This document shows, piece by piece, positions 10,519 through 19,162 of a stretch of 64,000 nt of DNA. This stretch comes from Candidatus Binatia bacterium. GTDB taxonomy: Bacteria; Desulfobacterota; Binatia; HRBIN30. Both the position numbers and the translations under genes were made by a program. Positions within the stretch are counted from its first letter, which is position 1. The number at the start of each line of letters is the position of its first letter. The notes under the pieces are model-generated. The model saw only the letters and a list, made by a program, of their open reading frames with translations, was not told the DNA's origin and did no database searches. The stretch covers positions 17,212 to 81,211 of the forward strand of contig CALAMI010000036.1 in NCBI GenBank assembly GCA_937925685.1, given 5' to 3'.

Positions 10519-10777
10519 CGTACTGGACGTTGTTTGACTCGAACACCACTTCGATGCAACTTGAAGATGGTCGACCTTCGAGGTTGAGCCCGCAACAGGA
10601 ACTTGCGGGCCACTCGAAGGGCCGTGCGGCCCGAGAGTGTAAAGAGCAGGGCATTTTTAGTGAGTTTGCTCTTGACTAAGGATGCCGACTTATGGAGTAT
10701 CCCCACCACGGACCGCGAGAGAGGAAGTTTAGACCCATTTTAAACGCTGGGGTTAAAAGCATGACAGGAGGGAGCGC
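10519..10777. promoter_or_regulatory. Divergent intergenic region with stacked hairpins
   Basis: This separates the minus-strand membrane protein from the secreted-paralogue operon, so it should hold promoters in both directions. A perfect 8-bp stem with a 7-base loop lies at 10588-10610. A 5-bp GC stem at 10619-10632 and a looser AAGAGCA/TGCTCTT pairing (about 10642-10674) follow. A TTGACT hexamer at 10672-10677 could be a -35 box for the plus strand, but no good -10 follows. AGGAGGGAG just before 10778 is a strong ribosome-binding site. The hairpins would lie in the leader of the minus-strand gene; their function is unknown. Confidence 0.3.
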
Positions 10778-11380
10778 ATGACCACACGTCAACAGGTAGC
10801 TGTAACCGGAGCTACGCTTGGCTTGCTGGTGGCCGTGGGAACAGCTCGGGCGCAGACGGTTCAGTTTCCAAAAGTGGCCCGGTCGTTTTCCGCGTGGCTT
10901 GTGCGGGCATTCGACCAATGCACGCCAGGCGGGCTGACCGTGGTTAGCCCTGGGTTGCCGTCGCAAGGTTGCTTGAGCACGGCCTCGGTGGTGGACAACC
11001 AAATGACGATGGATTTCGGTAAGGTGCGAATCTCGAAAGGGAGCGGGAAAATTAAGCTTTTTGGCCGTGGTATGATCCCGGGCGGGCGCGTTAAGGTGCA
11101 GTTGACCGTTCGCGTCACCAAGACCGGGGTGAATACCAAGAACCCGACAAAGAGCAACGCGCGGGTGACTTTTGCTGACCAAACGGTGCTTTGTGGTCCC
11201 CCTCCTTTCGGCTTCGTGATCGTGTATCCGACCGGCGTGCTCGGAGCATCGATCGATTTGGCCGATTGCTTGAGTCCTTATCCGGGCCTGGCCACTGGCA
11301 ACATTGAGATCGAAGAGGTGGCCTTAGTCAACGTGGACAACTCGAATAAAGTCTTTGCTCGTCCAGGGGTGCTCCGATGA
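10778..11380 (+). CDS. Secreted protein of unrecognised family, paralogue 1 of 3
   Basis: 200 residues with a Sec signal peptide (cleavage likely after TARA, before QTVQF). I do not recognise the family. The mature part has four cysteines (FDQC, SQGC, TVLC, LADC) that could form two disulfides. It carries the blocks CTPGGLTVVSP, GKIKLFGRG, RVKVQLTVRVTKTG, NTKNPTKSNARVTF and the terminal ARPGVLR, all repeated in the two following genes. The alternating hydrophobic pattern suggests a small beta-rich extracellular domain. No anchor or lipobox is seen. The start is fixed by a strong AGGAGGGAG site. The stop overlaps an ATG of the next frame. Confidence 0.85.
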   Translation: MTTRQQVAVTGATLGLLVAVGTARAQTVQFPKVARSFSAWLVRAFDQCTPGGLTVVSPGLPSQGCLSTASVVDNQMTMDFGKVRISKGSGKIKLFGRGMIPGGRVKVQLTVRVTKTGVNTKNPTKSNARVTFADQTVLCGPPPFGFVIVYPTGVLGASIDLADCLSPYPGLATGNIEIEEVALVNVDNSNKVFARPGVLR

Positions 11381-11409
11381 GCCCTGCAATACTGAGGGAG
11401 GCGGCAACC

Positions 11410-12042
11410 ATGGTCTGGTTGGTGAACGTTCAACGTTGTTTAAGGTTCGTGGCCTCGGCGGCCACGGTTGTATTGGCGGCAGGGCTGGTGAGCTCGTCCC
11501 ACGCGCAAACCTTGCCGAGCTACCCGAAAAAAGCGCCTGCGTTCGATGCCTGGATGGCTCGTGCCTTTGATAGCTGTACTCCGTCGGGGCTCACCGTTGT
11601 CTCGCCGACAAACGTGCCAAATACTGGCTGCCTGAGCGCGAATTCGGTTACGGACAGTGCACTGCCTTATAATTTTGCACGCTTGCGTGTTGCAAAGTCG
11701 GGTAAGATTCGCCTGTATGCGAGGGGGCTGACGTTCGGCGAGAGTGTCCGCGTGCGCCTAAATTTGCGTGTCACCCGTCAAGGAGTGAGCACGAAGAACC
11801 CGACAAAGTCCAATGCGACGGTCACCTTTGCAGATATTAGTGTGGATTGTCCTGCTGCACCGAATGCTTTTGTGGTTCGTCCCAATGGTACGATCGTGGG
11901 GGCGACCGACTTGAACACGTGCTTGGCGCCGAATTCGAACTTGGGGGGCGGCACTGGTACGAACAACATTGAGGTGCTTGGTGCAAGCTTGGTGAATGTT
12001 GCGACGGGCAAGGAGTTTGCGCGAGCGGGTGTGTTGCGTTAG
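11410..12042 (+). CDS. Secreted protein of unrecognised family, paralogue 2 of 3
   Basis: 210 residues with a signal peptide ending at SSSHAQ. It has the family blocks CTPSGLTVVSP, GKIRLYARG, STKNPTKSNATVTF and ARAGVLR, and the same four cysteines. I chose ATG 11410 over the in-frame ATG at 11377, which overlaps the previous stop, because GAGGGAGG lies just before 11410 and the signal peptide then has a normal N-region. The differences from paralogue 1 are spread along the protein, so the duplication is old. Function unknown. A 17-base direct repeat straddles its stop codon. Confidence 0.85.
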   Translation: MVWLVNVQRCLRFVASAATVVLAAGLVSSSHAQTLPSYPKKAPAFDAWMARAFDSCTPSGLTVVSPTNVPNTGCLSANSVTDSALPYNFARLRVAKSGKIRLYARGLTFGESVRVRLNLRVTRQGVSTKNPTKSNATVTFADISVDCPAAPNAFVVRPNGTIVGATDLNTCLAPNSNLGGGTGTNNIEVLGASLVNVATGKEFARAGVLR

Positions 12043-12058
12043 AGCGGGTGTGTTGCGT
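12023..12058 (+). repeat. 17-base direct repeat spanning a stop codon
   Basis: GAGCGGGTGTGTTGCGT occurs at 12023-12039 and again, identical, at 12042-12058. The TAG stop of the second secreted paralogue lies between the copies (12040-12042). The copies overlap no known element; this is probably a slippage duplication that turned the last coding bases into a 3' untranslated copy. Confidence 0.8.
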
Positions 12059-12112
12059 CAGCTTGAATACGCGCCGTGAGGAAGAAAGAGACATAACGAG
12101 GGAGGGTGAGAA

Positions 12113-12754
12113 ATGAAGAAATTCTGGGCGATGGCTGTGGCCGTTTCTGTGGCAATGAGTGCTGGAGGGGCTTACGGCCAAGTGAGCGGGTTTCCGACAA
12201 GAGCGATCCGGTATTCCACCTGGCTGGCTCGGGCGTTTGATAGTTGCACGCCGAGTGGGCTTACCGTGGTTTCTCCGGCAAACTTGCCGAGTGCCGGCTG
12301 TTTTGCGACGCAGTCCGATCCGTTACCACCCCCTGCGGGCCTCAACCCAGTAGGCGCCACCATGAAATTTGGGCGGCTGGACGTTCGCCGCTTTCCAGGA
12401 ACTGGTGGCCAAGGCAAGGTCAAGTTGCTGGCTTTCGGAATGCAAAACGGCCAGCGGGTTAAAGTGCGCCTAACGCTGCGCACGACGCGCTCAGGTGTGA
12501 GCACGAAGAACCCCACGAAGAGCAACGCCCTGGTCACTTTCCAAGATGTCACAGTCGACTGCCCGATTGGACCGGCGAACTGCTTTATCGCCAACCCGCG
12601 TGGCGTTGTGTTGGGCACGATGCAACTTGATCAGTGCTTGAGCCAGAACTCGCTACCAACAGGCTTGGCCAGGCAGAATGTCGAAATCTTGGGTGCCGAA
12701 GTGATCAATTGTGACGACGGCAATGTGGTGGCCCGACCAGGTATTTTGAATTAG
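12113..12754 (+). CDS. Secreted protein of unrecognised family, paralogue 3 of 3
   Basis: 213 residues; signal peptide with likely cleavage after GAYG, before QVSGF. It shares CTPSGLTVVSP, a GKVKLLAFG block, STKNPTKSNALVTF and a terminal ARPGIL with its two upstream relatives. It differs by an insertion of about ten residues after the second cysteine (DPLPPPAGLNP) and by two extra cysteines (PANCF, INCDD), so it could form a third disulfide. GAGGGAGGG lies before the ATG. A strong terminator hairpin follows, so the three genes look like one transcription unit. Confidence 0.85.
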   Translation: MKKFWAMAVAVSVAMSAGGAYGQVSGFPTRAIRYSTWLARAFDSCTPSGLTVVSPANLPSAGCFATQSDPLPPPAGLNPVGATMKFGRLDVRRFPGTGGQGKVKLLAFGMQNGQRVKVRLTLRTTRSGVSTKNPTKSNALVTFQDVTVDCPIGPANCFIANPRGVVLGTMQLDQCLSQNSLPTGLARQNVEILGAEVINCDDGNVVARPGILN

Positions 12755-12786
12755 TCGGTCGCGTTCGCATTGTTGATGGGTCGAGG

Positions 12787-12826
12787 CAGGTAGGGCGCCA
12801 GGGCTTTGTCCCTGGCGCCCTACCTG
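12787..12826 (+). terminator. Strong hairpin terminator after the secreted-paralogue operon
   Basis: A perfect 17-bp GC-rich inverted repeat with a six-base loop (12787-12803 pairing with 12810-12826), followed by TTTGTTGT. It lies 32 bases after the last paralogue stop and before the convergent membrane-protein gene, so it can end transcription from the plus strand and perhaps both strands. Confidence 0.85.
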
Positions 12827-12906
12827 TTTGTTGTCAAAGCAGAAGGATGAGCGTGAGTGCCGTGACCTTGGCAAAGCAACTGTGCACTTTCCCCCGCCGT
12901 GAGCAG

Positions 12907-14910
12907 TCACGGCGGCGCTTCCCAGCGGTAGATGCTGAGATCGGTCTCTTTCCACAAGAGGTCTTCGGAAGGGCTCGCGAGAAACGGACTGGCTAACGAA
13001 AATCGATACCGGAGGTACGGCCGCCAACTGCCTTGAGTGGCCGGAGTGTACGGCGCCTGCTCGCTAGGTGAGACGAAATAAATCGTTTTTCCCTTGGATG
13101 CGAATGCGCTCAGGAGATCGGAGACAATCCAGTCCTGGGGGTTAGCCACATAATAAACTGGGCTTTCGTTAACCGCCCATAAGAGCGGACCGATACTCAA
13201 CGGCGCTATGGACCCATGGAGGAGCAGAACTGCCCCTGGAGTCAGCGAGCTTTGCAAAGTCTTAAGGTGCAGGAGGGCGCCGGCATAATAAGGCCGCTCA
13301 ACCACCGTGGCTAGCTTCGTCGTCGCTCCCCAGGTGGCCAAAATCACGATGCCCGCAAAGGAAACATGACGTCCGAGGGCGGGGAGCGAACGGCAAAGGT
13401 TCCAAGTACCCAGAACGAGCAGCAGACAAAGCCCTGGAAGCAACACAACCACAGCTCGGCGCAAAACCCAGAAATCGACCGGCGTCGCTTGCGGACCGAG
13501 GAAAAATACCACGCCTGAGAGAATGACCAAGGAGCTCGCCAATGTCGGTGCTGCCGGGCGAGGAAAAGTTAGAGTGGCAAAGAGTCCAATTAGGCCAAGC
13601 GGCAGGAATAACCCGCCAGACCAGGTCCAAAGCAATGCCCACTCGTTGCCACCACGCAGCGAGAACTGGGAAATCCCAATAAGCCCGACGGCAAGAGCAA
13701 GGAATAACGCTCGACCAAACGGCCGAGCACGCTGGCCAATCTTTCCACTGGCCCATTGAGTGGCGGAGAACAGAAGAACGGCCACCCCAGCCATGCTTAC
13801 CATCCTTACTCCTGTGGTTTCGATCGTGAGGAATTTCGTCAGATTGCCCCAGTAGTGGGTTCTCCAGAAGTATGCGTGCAACAATGCGTGGCTACTCAAG
13901 ATGAATGCAGGAGCCAAAACATGACGAAATCGCTCTTGCGGTGAGAGTAGCGCGGTAAGAAGCAGCCCAACGCAGACGAGAAACGCATTCTCAAGCCGAA
14001 TGAGTGCCGCACAGCCTAGGGCGAGGCCAGCAATAGCTGCCAGCCGAGCGTTGGTTGACGATCCTGCCGTGAGCGCAACTCCACACCACAGGAAAAATGC
14101 CGAAGCCATCTCCGGCATGGGAAAACGACAATAAAAGAACAAGGCAGGCTGAGCTGCAGCTAGGGACGCGGCAACGAGGGAAGGAATGGGCGGCAGCTGA
14201 CAAGCTCGGGCGGCCGCCAGGATGGCGACGAGCGCCAATACCCCGAACACACCGAAGATCCACTCAGCACGGTCTGGGCCGAAGATCGAAATAGTTAAAG
14301 CTACCCAAGGAAGGATACCGTGGTGAAAGGCGGGTAAAACTTGGGCCCCGTCAAGCGAACGCAAGATGTAGCCGCCTTCCAGTCGTGAGTACGGCGGCGA
14401 ACCCCGATCTGCTGCGACACTGGGGAACAAGATGCGACGCAAATCGATGTCCAACAACGGCACGGTGTCATCGGTGACCTCGAGGCTGCCCGAGCGTGCC
14501 ACGTGAATGCCTGCTGCCAAGTATCCACTCGCATCCCCTGAAGCAAAGCGGGCTTCTAGAGGAGGGAGTAGCCAGCAGGCCATGGCGAGCCCGAATGCCA
14601 GCAGCCAAACGTCGCCGCGACCGTAGCTCGGGCGAATTTTTCCCTGGGAAAGCCGCCAGCCGAAAACGGCAATGCCACTCATGACCAAGGTAAACGTGAG
14701 CAGCGACCAGCGACCAGCCTCGGCGAGGAGGAAGCCGACCCAGGTGGCCGCAACCGCGCTCCAGGTCACCTCGACCAACAACACAGGCAAACGCAGGGGA
14801 ACAGTGGCACCAGCAGCGAAGATCCAAGGGGACCACGCTCTTCCCGGCAAATAGAAAGTCAGGATGCCGAAAAGCACCCCTCGGATTACACTTCCAAAGC
14901 TCTCCCACAT
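12907..14910 (-). CDS. Large polytopic membrane protein, probable GT-C glycosyltransferase
   Basis: About 667 residues with many hydrophobic helices followed by a soluble C-terminal region of about 130 residues. After the first helices comes LEARFASGDASGYLAAGIHV, an acidic loop placed like the catalytic loop of PMT/ArnT-type GT-C enzymes, and FHHGILPWVAL later resembles their second polar loop. The C-terminal soluble part (VLLLHGSIAPLS, SPVYYVANPQDW) looks like an extracytoplasmic domain. It is divergent from the glycan operon that starts at 14990, 80 bases away, which fits a role in surface glycan assembly. The start could be the ATG at 14910 or a GTG two codons upstream. Confidence 0.65.
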   Translation of the reverse strand: MWESFGSVIRGVLFGILTFYLPGRAWSPWIFAAGATVPLRLPVLLVEVTWSAVAATWVGFLLAEAGRWSLLTFTLVMSGIAVFGWRLSQGKIRPSYGRGDVWLLAFGLAMACWLLPPLEARFASGDASGYLAAGIHVARSGSLEVTDDTVPLLDIDLRRILFPSVAADRGSPPYSRLEGGYILRSLDGAQVLPAFHHGILPWVALTISIFGPDRAEWIFGVFGVLALVAILAAARACQLPPIPSLVAASLAAAQPALFFYCRFPMPEMASAFFLWCGVALTAGSSTNARLAAIAGLALGCAALIRLENAFLVCVGLLLTALLSPQERFRHVLAPAFILSSHALLHAYFWRTHYWGNLTKFLTIETTGVRMVSMAGVAVLLFSATQWASGKIGQRARPFGRALFLALAVGLIGISQFSLRGGNEWALLWTWSGGLFLPLGLIGLFATLTFPRPAAPTLASSLVILSGVVFFLGPQATPVDFWVLRRAVVVLLPGLCLLLVLGTWNLCRSLPALGRHVSFAGIVILATWGATTKLATVVERPYYAGALLHLKTLQSSLTPGAVLLLHGSIAPLSIGPLLWAVNESPVYYVANPQDWIVSDLLSAFASKGKTIYFVSPSEQAPYTPATQGSWRPYLRYRFSLASPFLASPSEDLLWKETDLSIYRWEAPP

Positions 14911-14989
14911 TGGCACTTCGGGATGCCCCTAGGCAGAGGTATTTGACTCCTGCTGCTCCCAGTGACAACCTGTATCACCGGCAACGTTC

Positions 14990-16006
14990 ATGAAGCCGCG
15001 GAAACTCATTATTCAGATCCCCTGCCTCAACGAAGAAGAACATCTTGCGGCGACGCTAAGGTCGCTGCCCCGTTCTATACCGGGAATCGATCTCGTGGAA
15101 GTGTTGGTAATCGACGATGGCTCGCACGATCGGACGGCAGAAATCGCCCGCCAGGAGGGTGCAAACTATATTGTGCGTTTTCCCAATAATCGCGGGCTCG
15201 CGCGTGCCTTTCGTGTGGGGTTGGACGCCTGTTTGCAACTGGGTGCAGACATCATCGTGAACACTGATGGCGATCACCAGTACGACGGTGCCGACATTCC
15301 GGCGCTCATTCGCCCCATCCTAGAAGGCCAAGCCGACATGGTGGTTGGAGACCGTGACCCTTTCACTGTGCGGCACTTTTCCCGAGGGAAGCGTTTGCTG
15401 CAGCATTACGGAAGCTGGGTCGTGCGCACCCTGTCGGGTACCAGCATTCCCGACACGACGAGCGGTTTTCGCGCTCTGAGCCGAGAAGCCGCTTTGCGAC
15501 TCAACGTGATTTCCGATTTCACGTACACGATCGAGACCATCATCCAGGCGGGTAAGAAGCGCCTGCCTGTTACTCATGTTCCCGTACGCAGCTACCCCAC
15601 GCGCGAATCCAAGCTCTTCCACTCGGTTTGGGAGTACGTCAAGCGTTCCGCATCCACGATCGTTCGCATTTACGCCCTGTACGAACCCCTGAAAGTGTTT
15701 TCCTACTTGGGAGGCTTCCTCATCCTGGCTGGTTTGATCCCGGGTGTTCGTTTTCTGTACTACTACTTCACGGGAACGGGGGGCGGCCACATCCAGTCGC
15801 TTCTGCTCACCGTCCTCTTGATTATCATTGGTTTTCAGACGGTATTGATCGGGTTGGTTGCCGACTTGATCGCGGGAAACCGTAACCTGATCGAGGATAT
15901 TTTGTGTCGTCTGCGTTGCTTGGAACTGGGTGAGCGCTTACCTCGTATCGAGAAAGTCGACCGTCGAGCTTCAGACGCTCAACGCCGCCGGGGGAGCGGG
16001 GGTTGA
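14990..16006 (+). CDS. GT2 glycosyltransferase, DPM1/GtrB-like with two C-terminal helices
   Basis: 338 residues. The GT-A domain shows IIQIPCLNEEEHLAATL, VLVIDDGSHDRT and the metal-binding NTDGDHQYDGADIP. The later TSGFRALSREAALRLN is typical of polyprenyl-phosphate mannosyl/glucosyl transferases. Two membrane helices (about residues 232-300) follow, as in GtrB-like enzymes that load a sugar onto undecaprenyl phosphate. It leads the glycan operon, and its product is a plausible donor for the two polytopic GT-C proteins upstream. The stop overlaps the next start. Confidence 0.88.
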   Translation: MKPRKLIIQIPCLNEEEHLAATLRSLPRSIPGIDLVEVLVIDDGSHDRTAEIARQEGANYIVRFPNNRGLARAFRVGLDACLQLGADIIVNTDGDHQYDGADIPALIRPILEGQADMVVGDRDPFTVRHFSRGKRLLQHYGSWVVRTLSGTSIPDTTSGFRALSREAALRLNVISDFTYTIETIIQAGKKRLPVTHVPVRSYPTRESKLFHSVWEYVKRSASTIVRIYALYEPLKVFSYLGGFLILAGLIPGVRFLYYYFTGTGGGHIQSLLLTVLLIIIGFQTVLIGLVADLIAGNRNLIEDILCRLRCLELGERLPRIEKVDRRASDAQRRRGSGG

Positions 16007-17151
16007 ATCGAGAGCAATTGGGAAAGCACGAGCTACAGTTGTGCTTTTTCGGTACCTATCCTGCCACGTACACGGTGAGCCGCATACTGGAAAGGGCTGC
16101 GCAGGACGCGGGCGTTAGTGTTTTTCACTGCCACGAGAGCCTGGCCGAGGCACCGCTGTCGTCTCCCGATGTGTTCCGCCCCGGTCCCGCGGTTTTGCTC
16201 CTTGCGCGGTACGTTCGTACCACTCTTCGGCTGTGGCCGCGCCTAGCACGATGTCCCGCCCAAATCCTCGTTGCTGGATTTCGGGGCCAGCTCGATGTGC
16301 TGTGGGTTAGCCGGTGGTGCCGAACCCGTGGTCGGCGGCTGGTGTTCGCCCCGCTCGTGACGGTATCCGAAACCGCTGAAGACCGAGGTCTCTTACGAAG
16401 CTCCGCCCTAGCTGGGGCATTGACGGCTTGGCTCGATCGCAAAACGTTGAGCCTCGCTGATCGCGTGGTGATCGACACGCGAGCCCACGCAGACTTTCTT
16501 CGCTGCCGCTTCGGTGTCCCAGAAGAACGGATCCGAGTGTTTTATCTCGGAGCGGATCCGGATGCCTTCCGACCGTCTCCGCTGCGCGTGCGTTCCGCAG
16601 CGATGCGCGTTCTATTTTACGGTTCTTTCCTGCCACTCCATGGAATCGAGGTGATCGTTGACACGGCCAGGCTATTGCGGGGGGAGAAAAACATCCAGTT
16701 CACACTGTGTGGCGATGGTTGGCAATGGAGGGAAGTCAAAAAAGTGATCGAGGAGGCGGCGCTGCCGAACGTGACTTTACGTGGTTGGGTACCTTACCAC
16801 GAGATTGCGAAACTCATCCAAGAACATGACGTGTGCCTGGGTATCTTCAGCGGCAAGCAGAAGGCGCGCATGGTCATCCCGAACAAAGTGTATCAGTGTG
16901 CCCAAGTAGGAAGGCCGGTGGTGTCTGCGGACACTGCCGCCATCCGCGAGGTGTTCAAGCACGGCGAGAACATTCTTTTAGTTCCTCCAGAGAACGCAGA
17001 AGCTTTGGCGGAGACGCTGCTCCAACTGTACCGTCAGCCTGAGAGCTGTCGGGAACTCGCTCGCAATGCTGCGCGACTGATGTCCGAGCAGTTTTCCCCG
17101 GGAGCTCAAGCGGCACGCTTCTGGGCCTCGTTCGTCGATGCACTTCTATGA
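16003..17151 (+). CDS. GT4-type glycosyltransferase
   Basis: 382 residues, GT-B fold. Recognisable parts are the N-terminal CFFGTYPATYTVSRILERAA, the start of the C-terminal domain FYGSFLPLHGIEVIVDTA, GDGWQWREVKKVIEEA and the donor-binding stretch VIPNKVYQCAQVGRPVV. The usual EX7E ends as IREVFKHGEN. It has no membrane helix and should act on the cytoplasmic face, adding a sugar to the lipid-linked glycan. The start codon is TTG overlapping the previous stop; a later start would cut into the conserved first strand. Confidence 0.85.
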   Translation: MNREQLGKHELQLCFFGTYPATYTVSRILERAAQDAGVSVFHCHESLAEAPLSSPDVFRPGPAVLLLARYVRTTLRLWPRLARCPAQILVAGFRGQLDVLWVSRWCRTRGRRLVFAPLVTVSETAEDRGLLRSSALAGALTAWLDRKTLSLADRVVIDTRAHADFLRCRFGVPEERIRVFYLGADPDAFRPSPLRVRSAAMRVLFYGSFLPLHGIEVIVDTARLLRGEKNIQFTLCGDGWQWREVKKVIEEAALPNVTLRGWVPYHEIAKLIQEHDVCLGIFSGKQKARMVIPNKVYQCAQVGRPVVSADTAAIREVFKHGENILLVPPENAEALAETLLQLYRQPESCRELARNAARLMSEQFSPGAQAARFWASFVDALL

Positions 17152-18089
17152 GCGGAAACGACCTCCTCGGTATTTGCTTGGTCACCTGGAACGGAGGTCG
17201 CGTCGCTGCAGACTGCCTTCGAGCTGCCTTGGCACAAGATTACGAACGCTTTTTCCTCGTTGTGGTGGACAATCACTCTTCTCCTGCTGACCGAGCCGCT
17301 TTAGAGGAGTGCGCAACGGGGAACTCGCGTGTGTCCCTGATTTGGAACGATGACAACCGCGGCTTTGCTGCGGCCGGAAATCAAGCCGTCAAAGTTGCTC
17401 TTGCACAAGGTGCACGGTGGGTTTTAGTACTGACGCAAGATACTCTCTTGCCCCCGGACGCCTGTCGGCGCCTCGTCGAAGTGGGTCGAAGCAACCCTGA
17501 GGTGGCGATTGTTGGTCCTAAGGTGGTCGACGAAACGTCGGGTAACGTGCTCTCGCTCGGTGAGCGCGTAGCCCCGTGGTTGTTGGCGCTGCCGCGTAGC
17601 CTCGTGCGGTACCGCTTCGCACCGCACCCGTATCGGCTCGTTCAGGGAGTCCTGGGGTGCTGTATGCTGATTGCCGCGAGTTGTTGGAAGGAGTTGGGTG
17701 GCTTTCGCGAAGATCTATTTGCCTACTACGAAGAGGTGGACCTCTGCTTGCGCGCCCGCAAAAAAGGCTACAAAGTTGCCGTGGTTCCGAGCGTTACCGT
17801 GCGGCACCGCGGCTGGCGAGGATTTGCTGGCGGGTTCACGCCCATGAGCGCATTGTTGAAATCTCGAAATCTGATTTTGGTGGCTCGGAACCACATCCGC
17901 CCCTGGCAGTGGCTGGTGGTCGCACCGTCGATGGCAGCGCTATTCGTGGGCAGCAGCCTTCTTCATGGTGCCCGCGGCCGGTGGTCGGTGGTGGGGCACA
18001 TGTGTCACGGGTTATGGCTGGGGGTGAGAGGCCACTCTGGGCCGCCCCAGGCGCTGGTGTCAGATCGAGCGTCATGCGTGTTGCCATAG
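17148..18089 (+). CDS. GT2 glycosyltransferase (rhamnosyltransferase-like)
   Basis: 313 residues with the GT2 opening LGICLVTWNGGRVAADCL, then DNRGFAAAGNQAVK and the acceptor-site block FREDLFAYYEEVDLCLRARK. The metal site reads LTQDTLLPP where its three relatives downstream have NND, a divergence at the DXD equivalent that may change donor choice. A hydrophobic stretch occurs near residues 250-270. The ATG overlaps the previous stop, and the end overlaps the next gene by 16 bases. Cytoplasmic; substrate unknown. Confidence 0.85.
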   Translation: MSGNDLLGICLVTWNGGRVAADCLRAALAQDYERFFLVVVDNHSSPADRAALEECATGNSRVSLIWNDDNRGFAAAGNQAVKVALAQGARWVLVLTQDTLLPPDACRRLVEVGRSNPEVAIVGPKVVDETSGNVLSLGERVAPWLLALPRSLVRYRFAPHPYRLVQGVLGCCMLIAASCWKELGGFREDLFAYYEEVDLCLRARKKGYKVAVVPSVTVRHRGWRGFAGGFTPMSALLKSRNLILVARNHIRPWQWLVVAPSMAALFVGSSLLHGARGRWSVVGHMCHGLWLGVRGHSGPPQALVSDRASCVLP

Positions 18090-19162
18090 GTGCCATCTTG
18101 GGGGTCCGGGGAGGCCCGGCTCGGTATGCTCGGGAACTCATCCGGGCGTTGGCGAAAATGCCAGGCTCGCATGAACTGACGGTTGTTTGCGATCGGGCCT
18201 CCATGCTGAACGGCGCAGACCAGGCGGTTAAAGAGGTAATTGAAATTCCCATTCGACACCCGTGGGAACAAGGGCTTTGGGAGGAACGTGCTGCAAGAGC
18301 CCTGAGGGGCAAACGACTGGATCTGTATCACGGAACCAAGGGAACCCTCCCTGTATTCAGTCGTGTGCCCAAGGTGGTTACCGTGCACGATCTGGCTGTG
18401 TTTCATCAGCCGAAGTCATTCGCCTGGTTGCAGCGACTGCACCAAAAAACCTTGGTGCCGCTTGCGGTGCGCATCGCACGCCGCGTCATTACGGTGAGTG
18501 GGCATGCCCGTCAGGATGTGTGCAGAACATTGGGGATAGCACCGACCAAAGTTATCGTTGTACCCCTCGCCGCCGATGAGATCTTTCACCCGGCTGGATC
18601 TTCGAAAGACGAAGAGGTCTTGCAAGCCCTCCGCATTGCCGCTCCGTACATCCTCTACGCGGGTACGTTGCAGCCGCGAAAACATGTGGAGGTGTTGGTT
18701 GAGGCATACGCGCACTTGCACCCTCCGGGCGTGCCCTGGATTCTGGTTGGCCGCCGGCGGCCTGGTTACGCACCGGCTTTTTTGCAGGCGCTCCCCGCAG
18801 GGGTGCGCTATCTAGGCGAGGTCGACGACGATGTGCTCGCCGTACTGTACCGCAACGCGCTCGTGTTCTGTAGCCCTTCGAGTTACGAGGGCTTCGGTTT
18901 ATCGTTTTTGGAAGCCATGGCTTGTGGCTGTCCCGTCATTGCTCCGGCTCACTCCTCGATCCCGGAGGTGCTGGGTTCGGCCGCGCTCTACGTGCCGATC
19001 GTCGACCCGGGGACCATTGCGAACGCACTGCAGCAAGTATTGAGCGATTCGCGCTTGCGCGCCCGACTGCGCCAAGCTGGCTTGGAGCAGGCAAGGCACT
19101 TTTCTTGGACCCATACCGCAGAGCGAACGGTGGCGGTTTATCGAGAGGCCGTGCATGCGTAG
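18074..19162 (+). CDS. GT4-type glycosyltransferase
   Basis: 362 residues. N-terminal glycine loop ILGVRGGPARYARELIRALA; inter-domain segment ITVSGHARQDVCRTLGIAPT; C-terminal donor site SPSSYEGFGLSFLEAMACGC with the EX7E pair (E of SSYEGFG and E of LEAMACG). It belongs with mannosyl/rhamnosyl GT4 enzymes of O-antigen or exopolysaccharide clusters. ATG 18074 is chosen because the open frame upstream runs out of frame over the previous gene and has no family similarity. Overlaps the next gene by 8 bases. Confidence 0.87.
   Translation: MRVAIGAILGVRGGPARYARELIRALAKMPGSHELTVVCDRASMLNGADQAVKEVIEIPIRHPWEQGLWEERAARALRGKRLDLYHGTKGTLPVFSRVPKVVTVHDLAVFHQPKSFAWLQRLHQKTLVPLAVRIARRVITVSGHARQDVCRTLGIAPTKVIVVPLAADEIFHPAGSSKDEEVLQALRIAAPYILYAGTLQPRKHVEVLVEAYAHLHPPGVPWILVGRRRPGYAPAFLQALPAGVRYLGEVDDDVLAVLYRNALVFCSPSSYEGFGLSFLEAMACGCPVIAPAHSSIPEVLGSAALYVPIVDPGTIANALQQVLSDSRLRARLRQAGLEQARHFSWTHTAERTVAVYREAVHA

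Noticed and set aside
10461..10709. 82-residue minus-strand open frame at the divergent region
   Set aside because: It overlaps the start of the membrane glycosyltransferase in another frame and runs through the hairpins; very basic with no motif.
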